Assembly (NCBI GenBank): GCA_002104985.1
Contig: MCGO01000205.1
Coordinates: 1 to 64,000 of the forward strand
Length of the DNA: 64,000 bases
Direction: 5' to 3'
Source: Rhizoclosmatium globosum
Taxonomy: Eukaryota > Chytridiomycota > Chytridiomycetes > Chytridiales > Chytriomycetaceae
The notes under the pieces are model-generated. The model was not told the origin of the DNA and did not search any database. It worked only from the letters and a program-made list of their open reading frames with translations. This document shows positions 39,501 to 49,806 of the stretch, piece by piece; position 1 is the stretch's first letter; every line of letters starts with the position of its first letter. Made by a program: the position numbers and the translations under genes.

Positions 39501-42500
39501 CAGTACATCGGCTGCCTCAGTAAGTAGCTTTTGTTGTTTCTCAGAGCTTTCTTACTAATATTTGTACTAGACCTTTGTTTCAAGCCAAACATCTAGCAGA
39601 CCAGCAGAGGACAGCTCATCAACAATTCAGACAAGCTCGTGGATTTCAACAGGTGATATTAAACGCTCCACAAGTGCAACCAGTGTTTCCTCAGAGTCAG
39701 CACCAACTGTGCCAGCTACATCCTCACTGGGCTCTAGTTCTGTGGCTTCACAATCTATATCCTCCAGCTCCATGTCTGGCAGTTCTCCTGCCAGTGTGCC
39801 GTCCTCAACTAACGCTGAGTCAACTACTTTGTCCACAATGTCTCAGCCTGGCTCCAGTAGTGTGGCAACACAGTCCACAAGTGCTGCAGTTTCTGGCACA
39901 ACCAGCAACACCCCTGTGAGTGTTCCAACCTCACCAAGTGTTGAGCCTAGCAGTACATCGGCTGCCTCAGTAAGTAGCTTTTGTTGTTTCTCAGAGCTTT
40001 CTTACTAATATTTGTACTAGACCTTTGTTTCAAGCCAAACATCTAGCAGACCAGCAGAGGACAGCTCATCAACAGTTCAGACAAGCTCGTGGATTTCAAC
40101 AGGTGATATTAAACGCTCCACAAGTGCAACCAGTGTTTCCTCAGAGTCAGCACCAACTGTGCCAGCTACATCCTCACTGGGCTCTAGTTCTGTGGCTTCA
40201 CAATCTATATCCTCCAGCTCCATGTCTGGCAGTTCTCCTGCCAGTGTGCCGTCCTCAACTAACGCTGAGTCAACTACTTTGTCCACAATGTCTCAGCCTG
40301 GCTCCAGTAGTGTGGCAACACAGTCCACAAGTGCTGCAGTTTCTGGCACAACCAGCAACACCCCTGTGAGTGTTCCAACCTCACCAAGTGTTGAGCCTAG
40401 CAGTACATCGGCTGCCTCAGTAAGTAGCTTTTGTTGTTTCTCAGAGCTTTCTTACTAATATTTGTACTAGACCTTTGTTTCAAGCCAAACATCTAGCAGA
40501 CCAGCAGAGGACAGCTCATCAACAGTTCAGACAAGCTCGTGGATTTCAACAGGTGATATTAAACGCTCCACAAGTGCAACCAGTGTTTCCTCAGAGTCAG
40601 CACCAACTGTGCCAGCTACATCCTCACTGGGCTCTAGTTCTGTGGCTTCACAATCTATATCCTCCAGCTCCATGTCTGGCAGTTCTCCTGCCAGTGTGCC
40701 GTCCTCAACTAACGCTGAGTCAACTACTTTGTCCACAATGTCTCAGCCTGGCTCCAGTAGTGTGGCAACACAGTCCACAAGTGCTGCAGTTTCTGGCACA
40801 ACCAGCAACACCCCTGTGAGTGTTCCAACCTCACCAAGTGTTGAGCCTAGCAGTACATCGGCTGCCTCAGTAAGTAGCTTTTGTTGTTTCTCAGAGCTTT
40901 CTTACTAATATTTGTACTAGACCTTTGTTTCAAGCCAAACATCTAGCAGACCAGCAGAGGACAGCTCATCAACAGTTCAGACAAGCTCGTGGATTTCAAC
41001 AGGTGATATTAAACGCTCCACAAGTGCAACCAGTGTTTCCTCAGAGTCAGCACCAACTGTGCCAGCTACATCCTCACTGGGCTCTAGTTCTGTGGCTTCA
41101 CAATCTATATCCTCCAGCTCCATGTCTGGCAGTTCTCCTGCCAGTGTGCCGTCCTCAACTAACGCTGAGTCAACTACTTTGTCCACAATGTCTCAGCCTG
41201 GCTCCAGTAGTGTGGCAACACAGTCCACAAGTGCTGCAGTTTCTGGCACAACCAGCAACACCCCTGTGAGTGTTCCAACCTCACCAAGTGTTGAGCCTAG
41301 CAGTACATCGGCTGCCTCAGTAAGTAGCTTTTGTTGTTTCTCAGAGCTTTCTTACTAATATTTGTACTAGACCTTTGTTTCAAGCCAAACATCTAGCAGA
41401 CCAGCAGAGGACAGCTCATCAACAGTTCAGACAAGCTCGTGGATTTCAACAGGTGATATTAAACGCTCCACAAGTGCAACCAGTGTTTCCTCAGAGTCAG
41501 CACCAACTGTGCCAGCTACATCCTCACTGGGCTCTAGTTCTGTGGCTTCACAATCTATATCCTCCAGCTCCATGTCTGGCAGTTCTCCTGCCAGTGTGCC
41601 GTCCTCAACTAACGCTGAGTCAACTACTTTGTCCACAATGTCTCAGCCTGGCTCCAGTAGTGTGGCAACACAGTCCACAAGTGCTGCAGTTTCTGGCACA
41701 ACCAGCAACACCCCTGTGAGTGTTCCAACCTCACCAAGTGTTGAGCCTAGCAGTACATCGGCTGCCTCAGTAAGTAGCTTTTGTTGTTTCTCAGAGCTTT
41801 CTTACTAATATTTGTACTAGACCTTTGTTTCAAGCCAAACATCTAGCAGACCAGCAGAGGACAGCTCATCAACAGTTCAGACAAGCTCGTGGATTTCAAC
41901 AGGTGATATTAAACGCTCCACAAGTGCAACCAGTGTTTCCTCAGAGTCAGCACCAACTGTGCCAGCTACATCCTCACTGGGCTCTAGTTCTGTGACTTCA
42001 CAATCTATATCCTCCAGCTCCATGTCTGGCAGTTCTCCTGCCAGTGTGCCGTCCTCAACTAACGCTGAGTCAACTACTTTGTCCACAATGTCTCAGCCTG
42101 GCTCCAGTAGTGTGGCAACACAGTCCACAAGTGCTGCAGTTTCTGGCACAACCAGCAACACCCCTGTGAGTGTTCCAACCTCACCAAGTGTTGAGCCTAG
42201 CAGTACATCGGCTGCCTCAGTAAGTAGCTTTTGTTGTTTCTCAGAGCTTTCTTACTAATATTTGTACTAGACCTTTGTTTCAAGCCAAACATCTAGCAGA
42301 CCAGCAGAGGACAGCTCATCAACAGTTCAGACAAGCTCGTGGATTTCAACAGGTGATATTAAACGCTCCACAAGTGCAACCAGTGTTTCCTCAGAGTCAG
42401 CACCAACTGTGCCAGCTACATCCTCACTGGGCTCTAGTTCTGTGGCTTCACAATCTATATCCTCCAGCTCCATGTCTGGCAGTTCTCCTGCCAGTGTGCC

Positions 42501-43920
42501 GTCCTCAACTAACGCTGAGTCAACTACTTTGTCCACAATGTCTCAGCCTGGCTCCAGTAGTGTGGCAACACAGTCCACAAGTGCTGCAGTTTCTGGCACA
42601 ACCAGCAACACCCCTGTGAGTGTTCCAACCTCACCAAGTGTTGAGCCTAGCAGTACATCGGCTGCCTCAGTAAGTAGCTTTTGTTGTTTCTCAGAGCTTT
42701 CTTACTAATATTTGTACTAGACCTTTGTTTCAAGCCAAACATCTAGCAGACCAGCAGAGGACAGCTCATCAACAGTTCAGACAAGCTCGTGGATTTCAAC
42801 AGGTGATATTAAACGCTCCACAAGTGCAACCAGTGTTTCCTCAGAGTCAGCACCAACTGTGCCAGCTACATCCTCACTGGGCTCTAGTTCTGTGGCTTCA
42901 CAATCTATATCCTCCAGCTCCATGTCTGGCAGTTCTCCTGTCAGTGCTCCTTCTTCAACTGGTACTAAGCAAGTCACTGCATCTTCCTGGGCTTTTAGTT
43001 CTATCTCTTCAAAGGTCATGGAGTCTGTCTCTATTTCTGTCACTCCAGTCTCAACTGTCCTGTTATCACCTCCTGTTCAATTTACAAGTAGTATCCAGTC
43101 TGTTACTCCTGTAACACAGTCATCTGAAGATGCATCAAGGTCTAGGACTACATCTGGATCATTTTTATCTTCAGCTGGCTTTATTCGAACTAAGTCTGAT
43201 TCTTCAGTACACACAAGTAATGCTGTTCCACAGGTTGCATCAACTAAAACTGTATCAAATACTTACATTGAATCTAATGAGCCGTTACGTACAAAAACAA
43301 CACTGTTGGAAAGTTTGACCATTTCATCAGCAACTGTCCCTGCTTCAATTTTTGTCACAGCATCTGTTACTCCACCATGTCCAATTGCTACAACACCTGC
43401 AGCTCTTCCACCATGTCCACTTGTGACAACTACTACTCCTGCTGGACCAGCATGTCCACTTGCTACCACAACTCACACTGTACCACCATGCCCTCTTGTG
43501 TCAACTGCACCAGCAACTCCTCCATGTCCTCTTGCAATTACAACTCCGGCTATTCTACCATGTCCACTTGCAACAACAACATCTGCTGCAGCAGTATGTC
43601 CACTTGTAACAACAACTCCAAATGTACCACCATGTCCACTAGCAGTTCCATCAACAACTGCAGCATTATGTCCTCTTGTGACCACACCAACACCTATTGT
43701 TCCACCTGTTCCTCCATTTGTTCCTTCAACTTTATCATCAAGAGTCTCTCCTACTCCTGCTCCTACCCCTGTTCCTGTCATCACAGTTCCAATTCCAATG
43801 TCAAGCACCAATTCCTCCAATGAAACTGCAGTTATATTGACAAAGCTTCCAGTTTCAAAAGGGGTTAAGTCTTTTGCAACTGGAACAATGCTGGGTCTGA
43901 TGCTCCTTTTTGTTTTATAA
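17893..43920 (+). CDS. Giant mucin-like, repeat-built secreted/GPI-type surface protein
   Basis: One gene of about 26 kb and 37 exons, coding for about 8,010 residues. Exon 1 starts MLHFILLAAFGFVACFA, a clear signal peptide. Thirteen copies of a Cys-rich domain follow: one at the N-terminus, three of type A, nine of type B. They alternate with Ser/Thr/Lys-rich linkers likely to be O-glycosylated. Then come about eleven 133-residue Ser-rich units, a Cys-Pro-Leu repeat stretch, and a C-terminal hydrophobic tail (FATGTMLGLMLLFVL) after SSTNSSN, like a GPI signal. Each Cys-rich domain is cut by two phase-1 introns (53-63 nt). The last part uses phase-0 introns of 51 nt. Two one-base deletions (about 24785 and 27065) break the frame in the assembly. 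A wall-anchored adhesin or gel-forming mucin is the likely role, by inference; I know no named family with this layout. Confidence 0.8.
18530..19560 (+). repeat. Thr/Ser-rich mucin-like linker
   Basis: About 340 residues, almost only Thr, Ser and Lys (ACA/ACT/AGC/TCA/AAA codons), in imperfect short repeats of TTST/STTKT type. It is a continuous low-complexity tract on the plus strand. The complementary strand is also open, giving a Val/Asp/Leu-rich shadow ORF. Dense O-mannosylation would be expected in a fungus. Confidence 0.85.
19280..22230 (+). repeat. 959-bp exon+intron tandem repeat, 3 copies (type A modules)
   Basis: The unit repeats with an exact 959-bp period (for example 20030, 20989, 21948) and near-perfect identity in exons and introns; only scattered single-base differences are seen, such as AGC versus ACC at 20133 and 21092. 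Each unit has a Thr/Ser linker and a Cys-rich domain (SDPWVQPFTHNVQSFEFDQTG + ESYMLQSSDMSVKVNI...). Introns of 56 and 63 nt, both phase 1, interrupt it. The coding content is 840 nt, so 280 residues per copy. Confidence 0.92.
22276..37672 (+). repeat. 48-bp minisatellite arrays (16-residue Ser/Lys repeat), ten blocks
   Basis: The 48-bp unit codes for variants of STSKHATSASTSKPVS; the main variants end KPVS, KPVT or KHLS, and some start STSKQ. The first block (22276 to about 23010) has about 15 units and the last (about 37571-37670) only a few. Nine type B domains separate the blocks. The distances between successive B domains differ by whole multiples of 48 bp once the two one-base deletions are allowed for, so length varies only by unit gain or loss. 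Confidence 0.93.
23181..37361 (+). repeat. Type B Cys-rich domain, nine near-identical copies each with two introns
   Basis: Copies lie at about 23181-23763, 24689-25270, 26484-27066, 28327-28909, 30075-30657, 31679-32261, 33811-34393, 35367-35949 and 36779-37361. Each reads ICEKTEGVCKIEHNADTG...FDSK, intron (59 nt), GSVYALQSSDMTVQLNITTD...LYCSAGSCGGATP, intron (54 nt), DTCVLNVEKDSRVPG...GICYHGNGSC. Intron phases are both 1, at the same places as in type A. The middle exon is 231 nt. Differences between copies are single bases such as AGAG versus AAAG before the second intron. Confidence 0.92.
38063..42948 (+). repeat. 450-bp exon+intron tandem repeat, about 11 copies
   Basis: The period is exactly 450 bp: a 399-nt exon (133 codons) plus a 51-nt phase-0 intron. 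Introns begin at 38170, 38620, 39070 and so on to 42670. Copies are almost identical through intron and exon; differences include TTTTCAG versus TTCTCAG in the intron of the first two copies, GTT/ATT near 39626 and GCT/ACT near 41995. The coded units are Ser/Thr-rich without Cys. The last copy diverges at about 42949 into the unique C-terminal exon. Confidence 0.94.
43360..43720 (+). repeat. Cys-Pro-Leu repeat stretch near the C-terminus
   Basis: About ten imperfect repeats of (P)PCPLATTT type, 10-15 residues each, bring one Cys per repeat into an otherwise Thr/Pro/Ala-rich region. The stretch sits just before a Pro-rich spacer and the GPI-like tail, so these cysteines would lie close to the membrane or wall and could crosslink chains. 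Confidence 0.85.
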
Positions 43921-43982
43921 TCTTTTTTCTAGACACTTTATTTTTCTCTACATATATAATTCTTCATTTTATTTATAAAGTC

Positions 43983-44944
43983 TTATTGTGCTACATTGGA
44001 ATACACATCAAATCTTCTTTGATTATTGACAGGGATATTTTCTCTGGAAGTTTGCAAGAACTCAATGTCCAGTTCAGCATACGCAATGTCTTCTTTTTCA
44101 TCCAGTTTAGCAACAACAACACCCATTGGATCAACTACAGATGAGTGACCCCAAGCAACATAGGAAGCAGTTGTATCACGAGCTGGAGAACAGGCAGCAA
44201 CGTACATTTGGTTATCAATTGCTCTGGCTCGTTGGAGAAGCTCCCACTATAACATCACAATTAACTCCAAAACGAACGAAGCCCACGTACATGCAAGGGA
44301 CCAGTTGTCATATTAAAGGCGCCAGGGTAAATCATGGCGATGCATCCTTTACGAGCGGCAATCATGGCCATCTCAGGAAAACGTATGTCGTAGCAGATAC
44401 CGACCCCAACTTTACCCACGGGGGTATCAAACATAGTAATTTCAGATCCTGCACTTAACACAGAAGACTCTTTGAAGGTTTGCTTTCCAGGAATGTCAAT
44501 GTCGAACAGGTGGACCTAATTCGATTTCAGCAATACGAAACGTAACATGATCGTTCGTACCTTGCGATGAACGCCAAGTCGATCTCCATTAGGCCCCCAG
44601 ATTGTGCAAGTATTATAGAACTTGGAGTTTGGGCCAGTCTCAGGGAAAGAGCCGCCAATTAAGAAGACACCTCCGTCCTTTGCCATTTGGGATAAGGCAG
44701 CAGAGGATGGACCATTTTCGAGTGGCTCTGCATACTTGGGAAAAAACGATGTTCCATATGGACTGTTAAAACATTCTAGAGAGGCGGATAGTTTAAGTAG
44801 CATCACTCTTGTTCTATATGACCTACCAGGCAGTACAACGATGCTTGCTCCTTTGGAAGCAGCCTCCAACACCTTTTTTCGAGCATTGGCAAGGTTTGTT
44901 TCTTTTGAGGCTGTAACAGCAAGCTGGATCAGGGCTAGGCGCAT
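43983..44944 (-). CDS. NIT2: Omega-amidase / Nit2-type nitrilase
   Basis: Carbon-nitrogen hydrolase of 273 residues, the usual Nit2 length. The Nit2 branch hydrolyses alpha-ketoglutaramate and alpha-ketosuccinamate in the cytosol and mitochondria. Four exons (44944-44827, 44775-44561, 44515-44291, 44246-43983) join in frame. The full catalytic triad is present: Glu in [13 protein letters not shown] (formed across intron 1), Lys in [14 protein letters not shown] (across intron 2), and Cys in [11 protein letters not shown]. Also typical are [15 protein letters not shown] and [10 protein letters not shown]. The first codons ([10 protein letters not shown]) already form strand 1, so a shorter start is unlikely. 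It is head-to-head with ATP11. A Nit3/Nit1-type hydrolase is the alternative, but the NSPYGT motif favours Nit2. Confidence 0.92.
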
Positions 44945-44971
44945 TTCTGTCGTTTTCCTTTTGCAAAAAGG
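44945..44971. promoter_or_regulatory. 27-bp gap between divergent NIT2 and ATP11 start codons
   Basis: Only 27 bp separate two opposite ATGs whose N-termini both look genuine. Core promoters of both genes must therefore overlap the neighbouring coding sequence or a shared nucleosome-free site. No TATA motif is seen. Confidence 0.6.
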
Positions 44972-45977
44972 ATGTTTCGACTCCGACCATTTGTGCAGCG
45001 CAACTTTCGTTGTAACTCGATTCGTACATTGGCATCAAGCTCAAGTGATCCGCTCCCCCTTGGTATAAACAACAATGAGGCACTCGCAAAGTACCGACAC
45101 AAGCTGCAACAAAAAGCTGAACAGTGAGTTTAAATTCACGTCCTTTCAAATCTGATATAATAAGCGTACAGGGAAGGCTTCAAAACCGTCGAAGAGTTGC
45201 TTCTCCACGGCGCCGCAAAGAAGAAACCTGTTGCTGTTCAAGCCCCAACCAACCAATCGTTGTCAACTGGCGCTGCTCCTGCGCCTGTTTCTTCCAAACC
45301 ATCGACTGCCTTTACAAAACAGCGAAAGGAAGGACTCCCGTCTTACGTTAAGACTCTTGATGAACTCGTTGATTTGGACAAGTTGAAAGACGAAACTTCA
45401 GATCGAATCGAGTTCATTTGGAATGAGTTTCACTCTACAAAGAATGGTATGGTATCAGGTGTGATGAAGGCTGACTTTTACAGCCAGCTCAAAGCAAAAG
45501 GGAAGGAATACCCGATGGTGAGTTACTGCTGTTTCCGCGACCTTGCTAACAGTCTTTTCGTAGTTTATTCTGCCTCTCGCACGAGAGAGCGGTGTTGAAT
45601 TCTTTATTCTGCAGTTCGCGTTCAACCAAATCTACTACACTTCGCTTTTGGAATACAAAACTCACCTGACCGAATCTCGTCCGCGACTCACGTTGACACA
45701 TTACGATGATCTCAGTGAATCCAAGAATATTGTCTTGATGAGAGGCGAAATCAGCCGTGAAGGCGGAATTCTCAAAGCCGACGATGCTCGTCTCCTCGTT
45801 CTAATGACTCAAATCTTTTATGTGACTGGAAGTGAGGCGAAAAAGAAGCTTGTCGAAACTTTCAACAAAAACCCGAGTGAGTTCCAATACCAGGTATGTT
45901 CGCTGATTAAATATGCTGTTGTGATTTCTAAACCCAATTACCAGGCACTTATTGACGAGATGGAGAAATTGGAATGA
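44972..45977 (+). CDS. ATP11: F1-ATP synthase assembly factor Atp11 (ATPAF1)
   Basis: Mitochondrial chaperone that binds free F1 beta subunits during assembly of ATP synthase. The predicted protein has 286 residues in four exons: 44972-45123, 45172-45517, 45564-45893, 45945-45977. The N-terminus MFRLRPFVQRNFRCNSIRTL is Arg-rich without acidic residues, a good matrix presequence. Family blocks are present: LPSYVKTLDELVDLDKLKD, IEFIWNEFHSTKNGMVSGVM, FILPLARESGVEFFILQFA, and LTLTHYDDLSESKNIVLMRG. The last exon codes for only ten residues (ALIDEMEKLE). Confidence 0.93.
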
Positions 45978-46049
45978 TAATAATACTTCCTCCTTTATGT
46001 TTATTGCGAATTGTCAACGTTCAAAAACAAAACTGCTTCTTCTGACTTC

Positions 46050-47955
46050 ATGGCGTCCTCGCCACTAGTTATCCTCAGTGGTCAGAAATCTGCCATTGAA
46101 GTGCCTGAAATCTTAGCCATTATCTTCCACTTCCTGTCAAACAGGGATGTCCAAACATCCCGCCTCGTGTGTAAAGCATGGAGCCTCACTGGAAACGACG
46201 CCATTCTCGCCAGATCAAAGAATCTTTTGCAAGTTGTGCTTGTTGTTTCTGAGTCGATAACAAATGCGACGGCGAGCGTTAAAAAGTCGAAGCATTCCTT
46301 TGTTGATGGGGAGCTCTTAAAACACGCTCTTGAGCTTGCGTCTCGAAAAGCAGGTTTGGATTCTCAGGCATATGGAATTCAGGCGGAGATTAACGCACTT
46401 ATTGTATGTGACTCCATGGAGCTTGCAAACAACTGACATTTTCACTCAGCAATCGCATCCCATTGCACATGCCTTAGCCAAAACCCCAGCAACCTCAACA
46501 AACTTATACTTGGTTCCTATTACGCTACAATGTGTCGATCACCATCTCTCTGAAGATTCACGGACGTTGGTCCGAAAGTTCGTCCCAATCCAAACCTCAT
46601 CTGACAGAACTTCAACATCAAGAGCAAGCATTCGTAACTACTCCACCACCTCAGGTCTAAGAAGTCATCAGACTCAGTCGAACGCAACCCTTTTTCCCTC
46701 TCACGAGTATCCCCACTTCATAACTGAAAACAATTTCTTGAACGATTCATGCATCCTAGCCTTTGCTAGCGTTCATACACGGCGTGGCAACTCAGGAGGG
46801 ATAAAGTTCACTCTCAAATGTCTAACCGGAAGTCCATCTGGTAGCACAAGTATCTTTAGCCGCGACACTCGCAGTTTTTTAATGGAACATGGCGTTGCCG
46901 AAATGGGCCGAAGCAACAATAATCTCAAGTTTCTCGCACCGTTATCTGAAGACGTTCTAAGAGACGGATATATTGGTTCATTGAGGGATGGCTGTTTTGG
47001 TTCTGATTTTGTTGCATATTTTGGAACGAGACCATGGACTCAACTGCCCGAACCTCCTGCCGAAAATTCAAATAGAGATCAATATGAAGTATTTATGGTG
47101 TCAGAAGATGGAGTGCTTGACACAGTCCCAGTCCCTTCAACAACAAGTCGTCGCCAGGTTTTTGTTTTCTCTCTGGTTTCTCATCCTTTCTAATATTGTC
47201 GATTGCACAGAGTATGTTTTTGAATTCGTTGCACTTAACGGACGGCTGGTTGTGCACAAAAGCCGATCCTACCTGCACACCAAAACCTGTGCCAGCATTC
47301 TTGGTATCATCCAATCCTCTAATTTCTCCTCTTGGATCAATCTACTGCCGTATTAAATGGAAGAACCTGTATGAAAAGTGTATTATAAAGGGACTTGATC
47401 TGGAACGTGCCGGATTCACTGACAAAACTCTGTTTTACTTACGCAAGTATGTGTTTTCAAGTCTGGAATATCGAGGTGCTCCTATCGGTCAATACCCACC
47501 TGGAAATTCACTGCTACAGGCTTTGCGTTTGGTGATGTACGTTTGGGCCGATAAGTTGTCTCACTTTTTAGATCATGGTGAGGATAAAGAGGTCAAACAA
47601 CGCCCTATAATTGTATTTGCAATAGACTTCAAAAACAAAATGAAGCAAGCTGATATTATAACCAAAATGCATTTTGAACCAGACATAATGCTAGCACATT
47701 TGATTAAGTTACGCAAAGCAGCAGTGGAAAGATTTTTGGACAATCCCATAGGATTGAAGTAAGAATCTTAAGCTTTATTTTGATCCTTTAACAGTCTTTC
47801 ATAGATATCTTCAGGTCACTGGATTTACTTCGGAACTATCCAATATCAACGCTTTATTTGCACACCTTTCACTACCAGAAGTTCACACGACTAGAAGTAA
47901 AGCGTTTCATGATAAGATCACTCGATGTGTCAACATGGACACGCTTGAGATATAA
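46050..47955 (+). CDS. F-box protein, 586 residues
   Basis: The start is taken at MASSPLVILSGQ (46050). The F-box is at residues 15-45, IEVPEILAIIFHFLSNRDV followed by QTSRLVCKAW. Exons: 46050-46403, 46450-47157, 47211-47758, 47805-47955, all joined in frame. The last intron (47759-47804) was placed so that the frame stays open to the TAA at 47955; if it is not used the protein ends at 47762. The remaining 500 residues have no motif I recognise, and F-box partners are usually set by such C-terminal regions. A role as a Skp1-dependent adaptor is inferred from the F-box alone. Confidence 0.72.
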
Positions 47956-48016
47956 AAATAAATAGAGATTTTATTAACCAATTCGTTTCCTTAAGAAAAC
48001 AAAGACACCATAACCT

Positions 48017-49726
48017 TCAAGCCTTTGTACGACGCGTTCTCAAAGATCTTCCAACGGCTTCGGCTGCCTCTGCAGCACTTTGAGCCTGCACATCTTCTGT
48101 CTTCAACTCCGCCATCAAACTAGACGCATCTTCCTGAGTCAATGATGCTGCCATGGTGACATCTTTCATTGATGCAGCAAGAGCCTTCTTTCCGCGGACA
48201 CCTCGACCGCCACCGCGTTTCTTGTCCGTCATAGGAGCCACAGACACTTGTTCGCTTTGGTCCACGACCATTTCGTCCACTTTTTCGTTCACAAGATTAT
48301 TGGATTCTGCATCCATCGTCAAGGTTTTGGCATTGGACGCGTTAATACGAATCTCATCACCCTCATCCACCTCAAAATCTGCATCGTATTTTTCTTCTTC
48401 GACTGTAAGGGCTGGTGGAAGTGGTGGGGCTGACTCAACCTCCACTTCTTCTTTAATTTCATTGTCGTCGTCGTCTTCTTCGTTATCAGTTCCTTGGTGG
48501 CTGTGAAGAAGAGGAGTAATCTCGCTTGGGACAGGCATATAAGTTTGGGTTACTACAGGTGGGGCAGAATCGTGCATTTTCATGGACTAAGATTCAAGAT
48601 TAGACATGAAAGACAGTGAAGTGTTATATTACCGCGAGAGCAGAAGATAGGTCCTGGTCGATGCAATATGTATAATCAATAATCGTTGAAATGATAGCAA
48701 CTATTTGATTTACCTCAATTTTCTTTTTCAACTCTGAGTTTTCCTTTTTAAGAAGTGCATTTTCAGACAGAATAGTCTGCTGTTGCTGGGGACGCGAAAA
48801 GCTGACCTTTGGTTTGACAGATGGCGCAGCAACAGAAATAACAGGTTTCGTTGAAGCAACCTTCGATGAGGCAGAAGCAGCAACACGCGCAGAAGGTACA
48901 GTAGCAACAGCCTTCTTTTTCATCTCGGCGATGGACAATGGTTTTGCAGATTCAGTACTGCCAGAAGCAGCGTCAGCACCCTTCACCGCGTCTGTCTTTT
49001 CCAAAGAAGCCGAGGAAGTCGTAGCTTTAAGAGAGGGCACACGTTTCTTCAAAAAGTCTTTTTGTGCAGGCTTTGAAGTTGCTGCGGTCGCAACGTCCGG
49101 TTTTTGTTTGAGGACAGACTTCACAGCAGCAGGAATTGTTTTCTTTGCAGCCGGAGTGGAGGCCGACTTTGGCTTTGGAGCAGCAGCAACCGACGCTGGC
49201 TTCGCAGGAGTTTGAAGTGGCTTTGCGAGTCCCGAGTCCGTGCGGGCGACAGCGTTGTTGTGCTTCGCAGAGGGTTGACGGGTCACGGGCACGGGCATGG
49301 GCAGTTTGAGGCCGGACTTAACGGGAACAGGCACACGACTCGGCGACTGCGACTTTGACGCGTGCTGCTTCTTTGGCTTTTCTGTTTGTGGATTCGCCGC
49401 GAGTTTGCGTGTGTTAGTCCGAAGTCGCGTGCCTTCAACCCGCACTCACTCACTCACTCAACCCAAAGAAACAAACAAACAAACAAACACAAACCTTCGC
49501 GTCCCGGAGTCTTACTACGCTTGGTCTCGGTGACTGGTGCGACTGGTGCGGCACTGGCGTTGTTAGGTGTGCAGTTCTCGGCAGCCACAGCCACAACTGC
49601 CTCAGCCTCAGCCCCAGGGACACTTTCTACAGATGCCCCAACGCTCTGCTCAGTTGGTTCTGGTGCCTCTGTCGCGAGAATCGCGGCATTCGCAGCAATA
49701 GTACTCTTGCGTGTGCTTCGCACCAT
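48017..49726 (-). CDS. Lys/Ala/Pro-rich low-complexity protein with short coiled coil
   Basis: Unrecognised, 496 residues, probably nuclear given its composition. Exons: 49726-49495, 49381-48714, a 21-nt micro-exon 48653-48633 (DLSSALA), and 48586-48017. The N-terminal and middle parts are Ala/Lys/Pro/Ser-rich with many KP, AKP and KK(T/P) motifs, as in chromatin- or microtubule-binding tails. One heptad stretch (ILSENALLKKENSELKKKIE) continues through the micro-exon as a coiled coil. The C-terminal 190 residues are acidic (TDNEEDDDDNEIKEE), then basic (KKRGGGRGVRGKK), ending SLRTRRTKA. The first intron contains GTTT and TGAG short tandem repeats. Shugoshin- or CENP-like function is possible but not supported by a conserved motif. 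Confidence 0.6.
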
Positions 49727-49806
49727 GCTTTGTTAGTTTGTTTTTTCAATAAACGAATATATTCAAGAATGTCCCGTTTCCTTCATTACGCCCTGATGAA
49801 TCCTCC

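Noticed and set aside
38063..42948. 450-bp units as copies of a small transposon
   Set aside because: They are strictly head-to-tail with no terminal repeats or target duplications, and each is exactly one exon plus one intron in frame.
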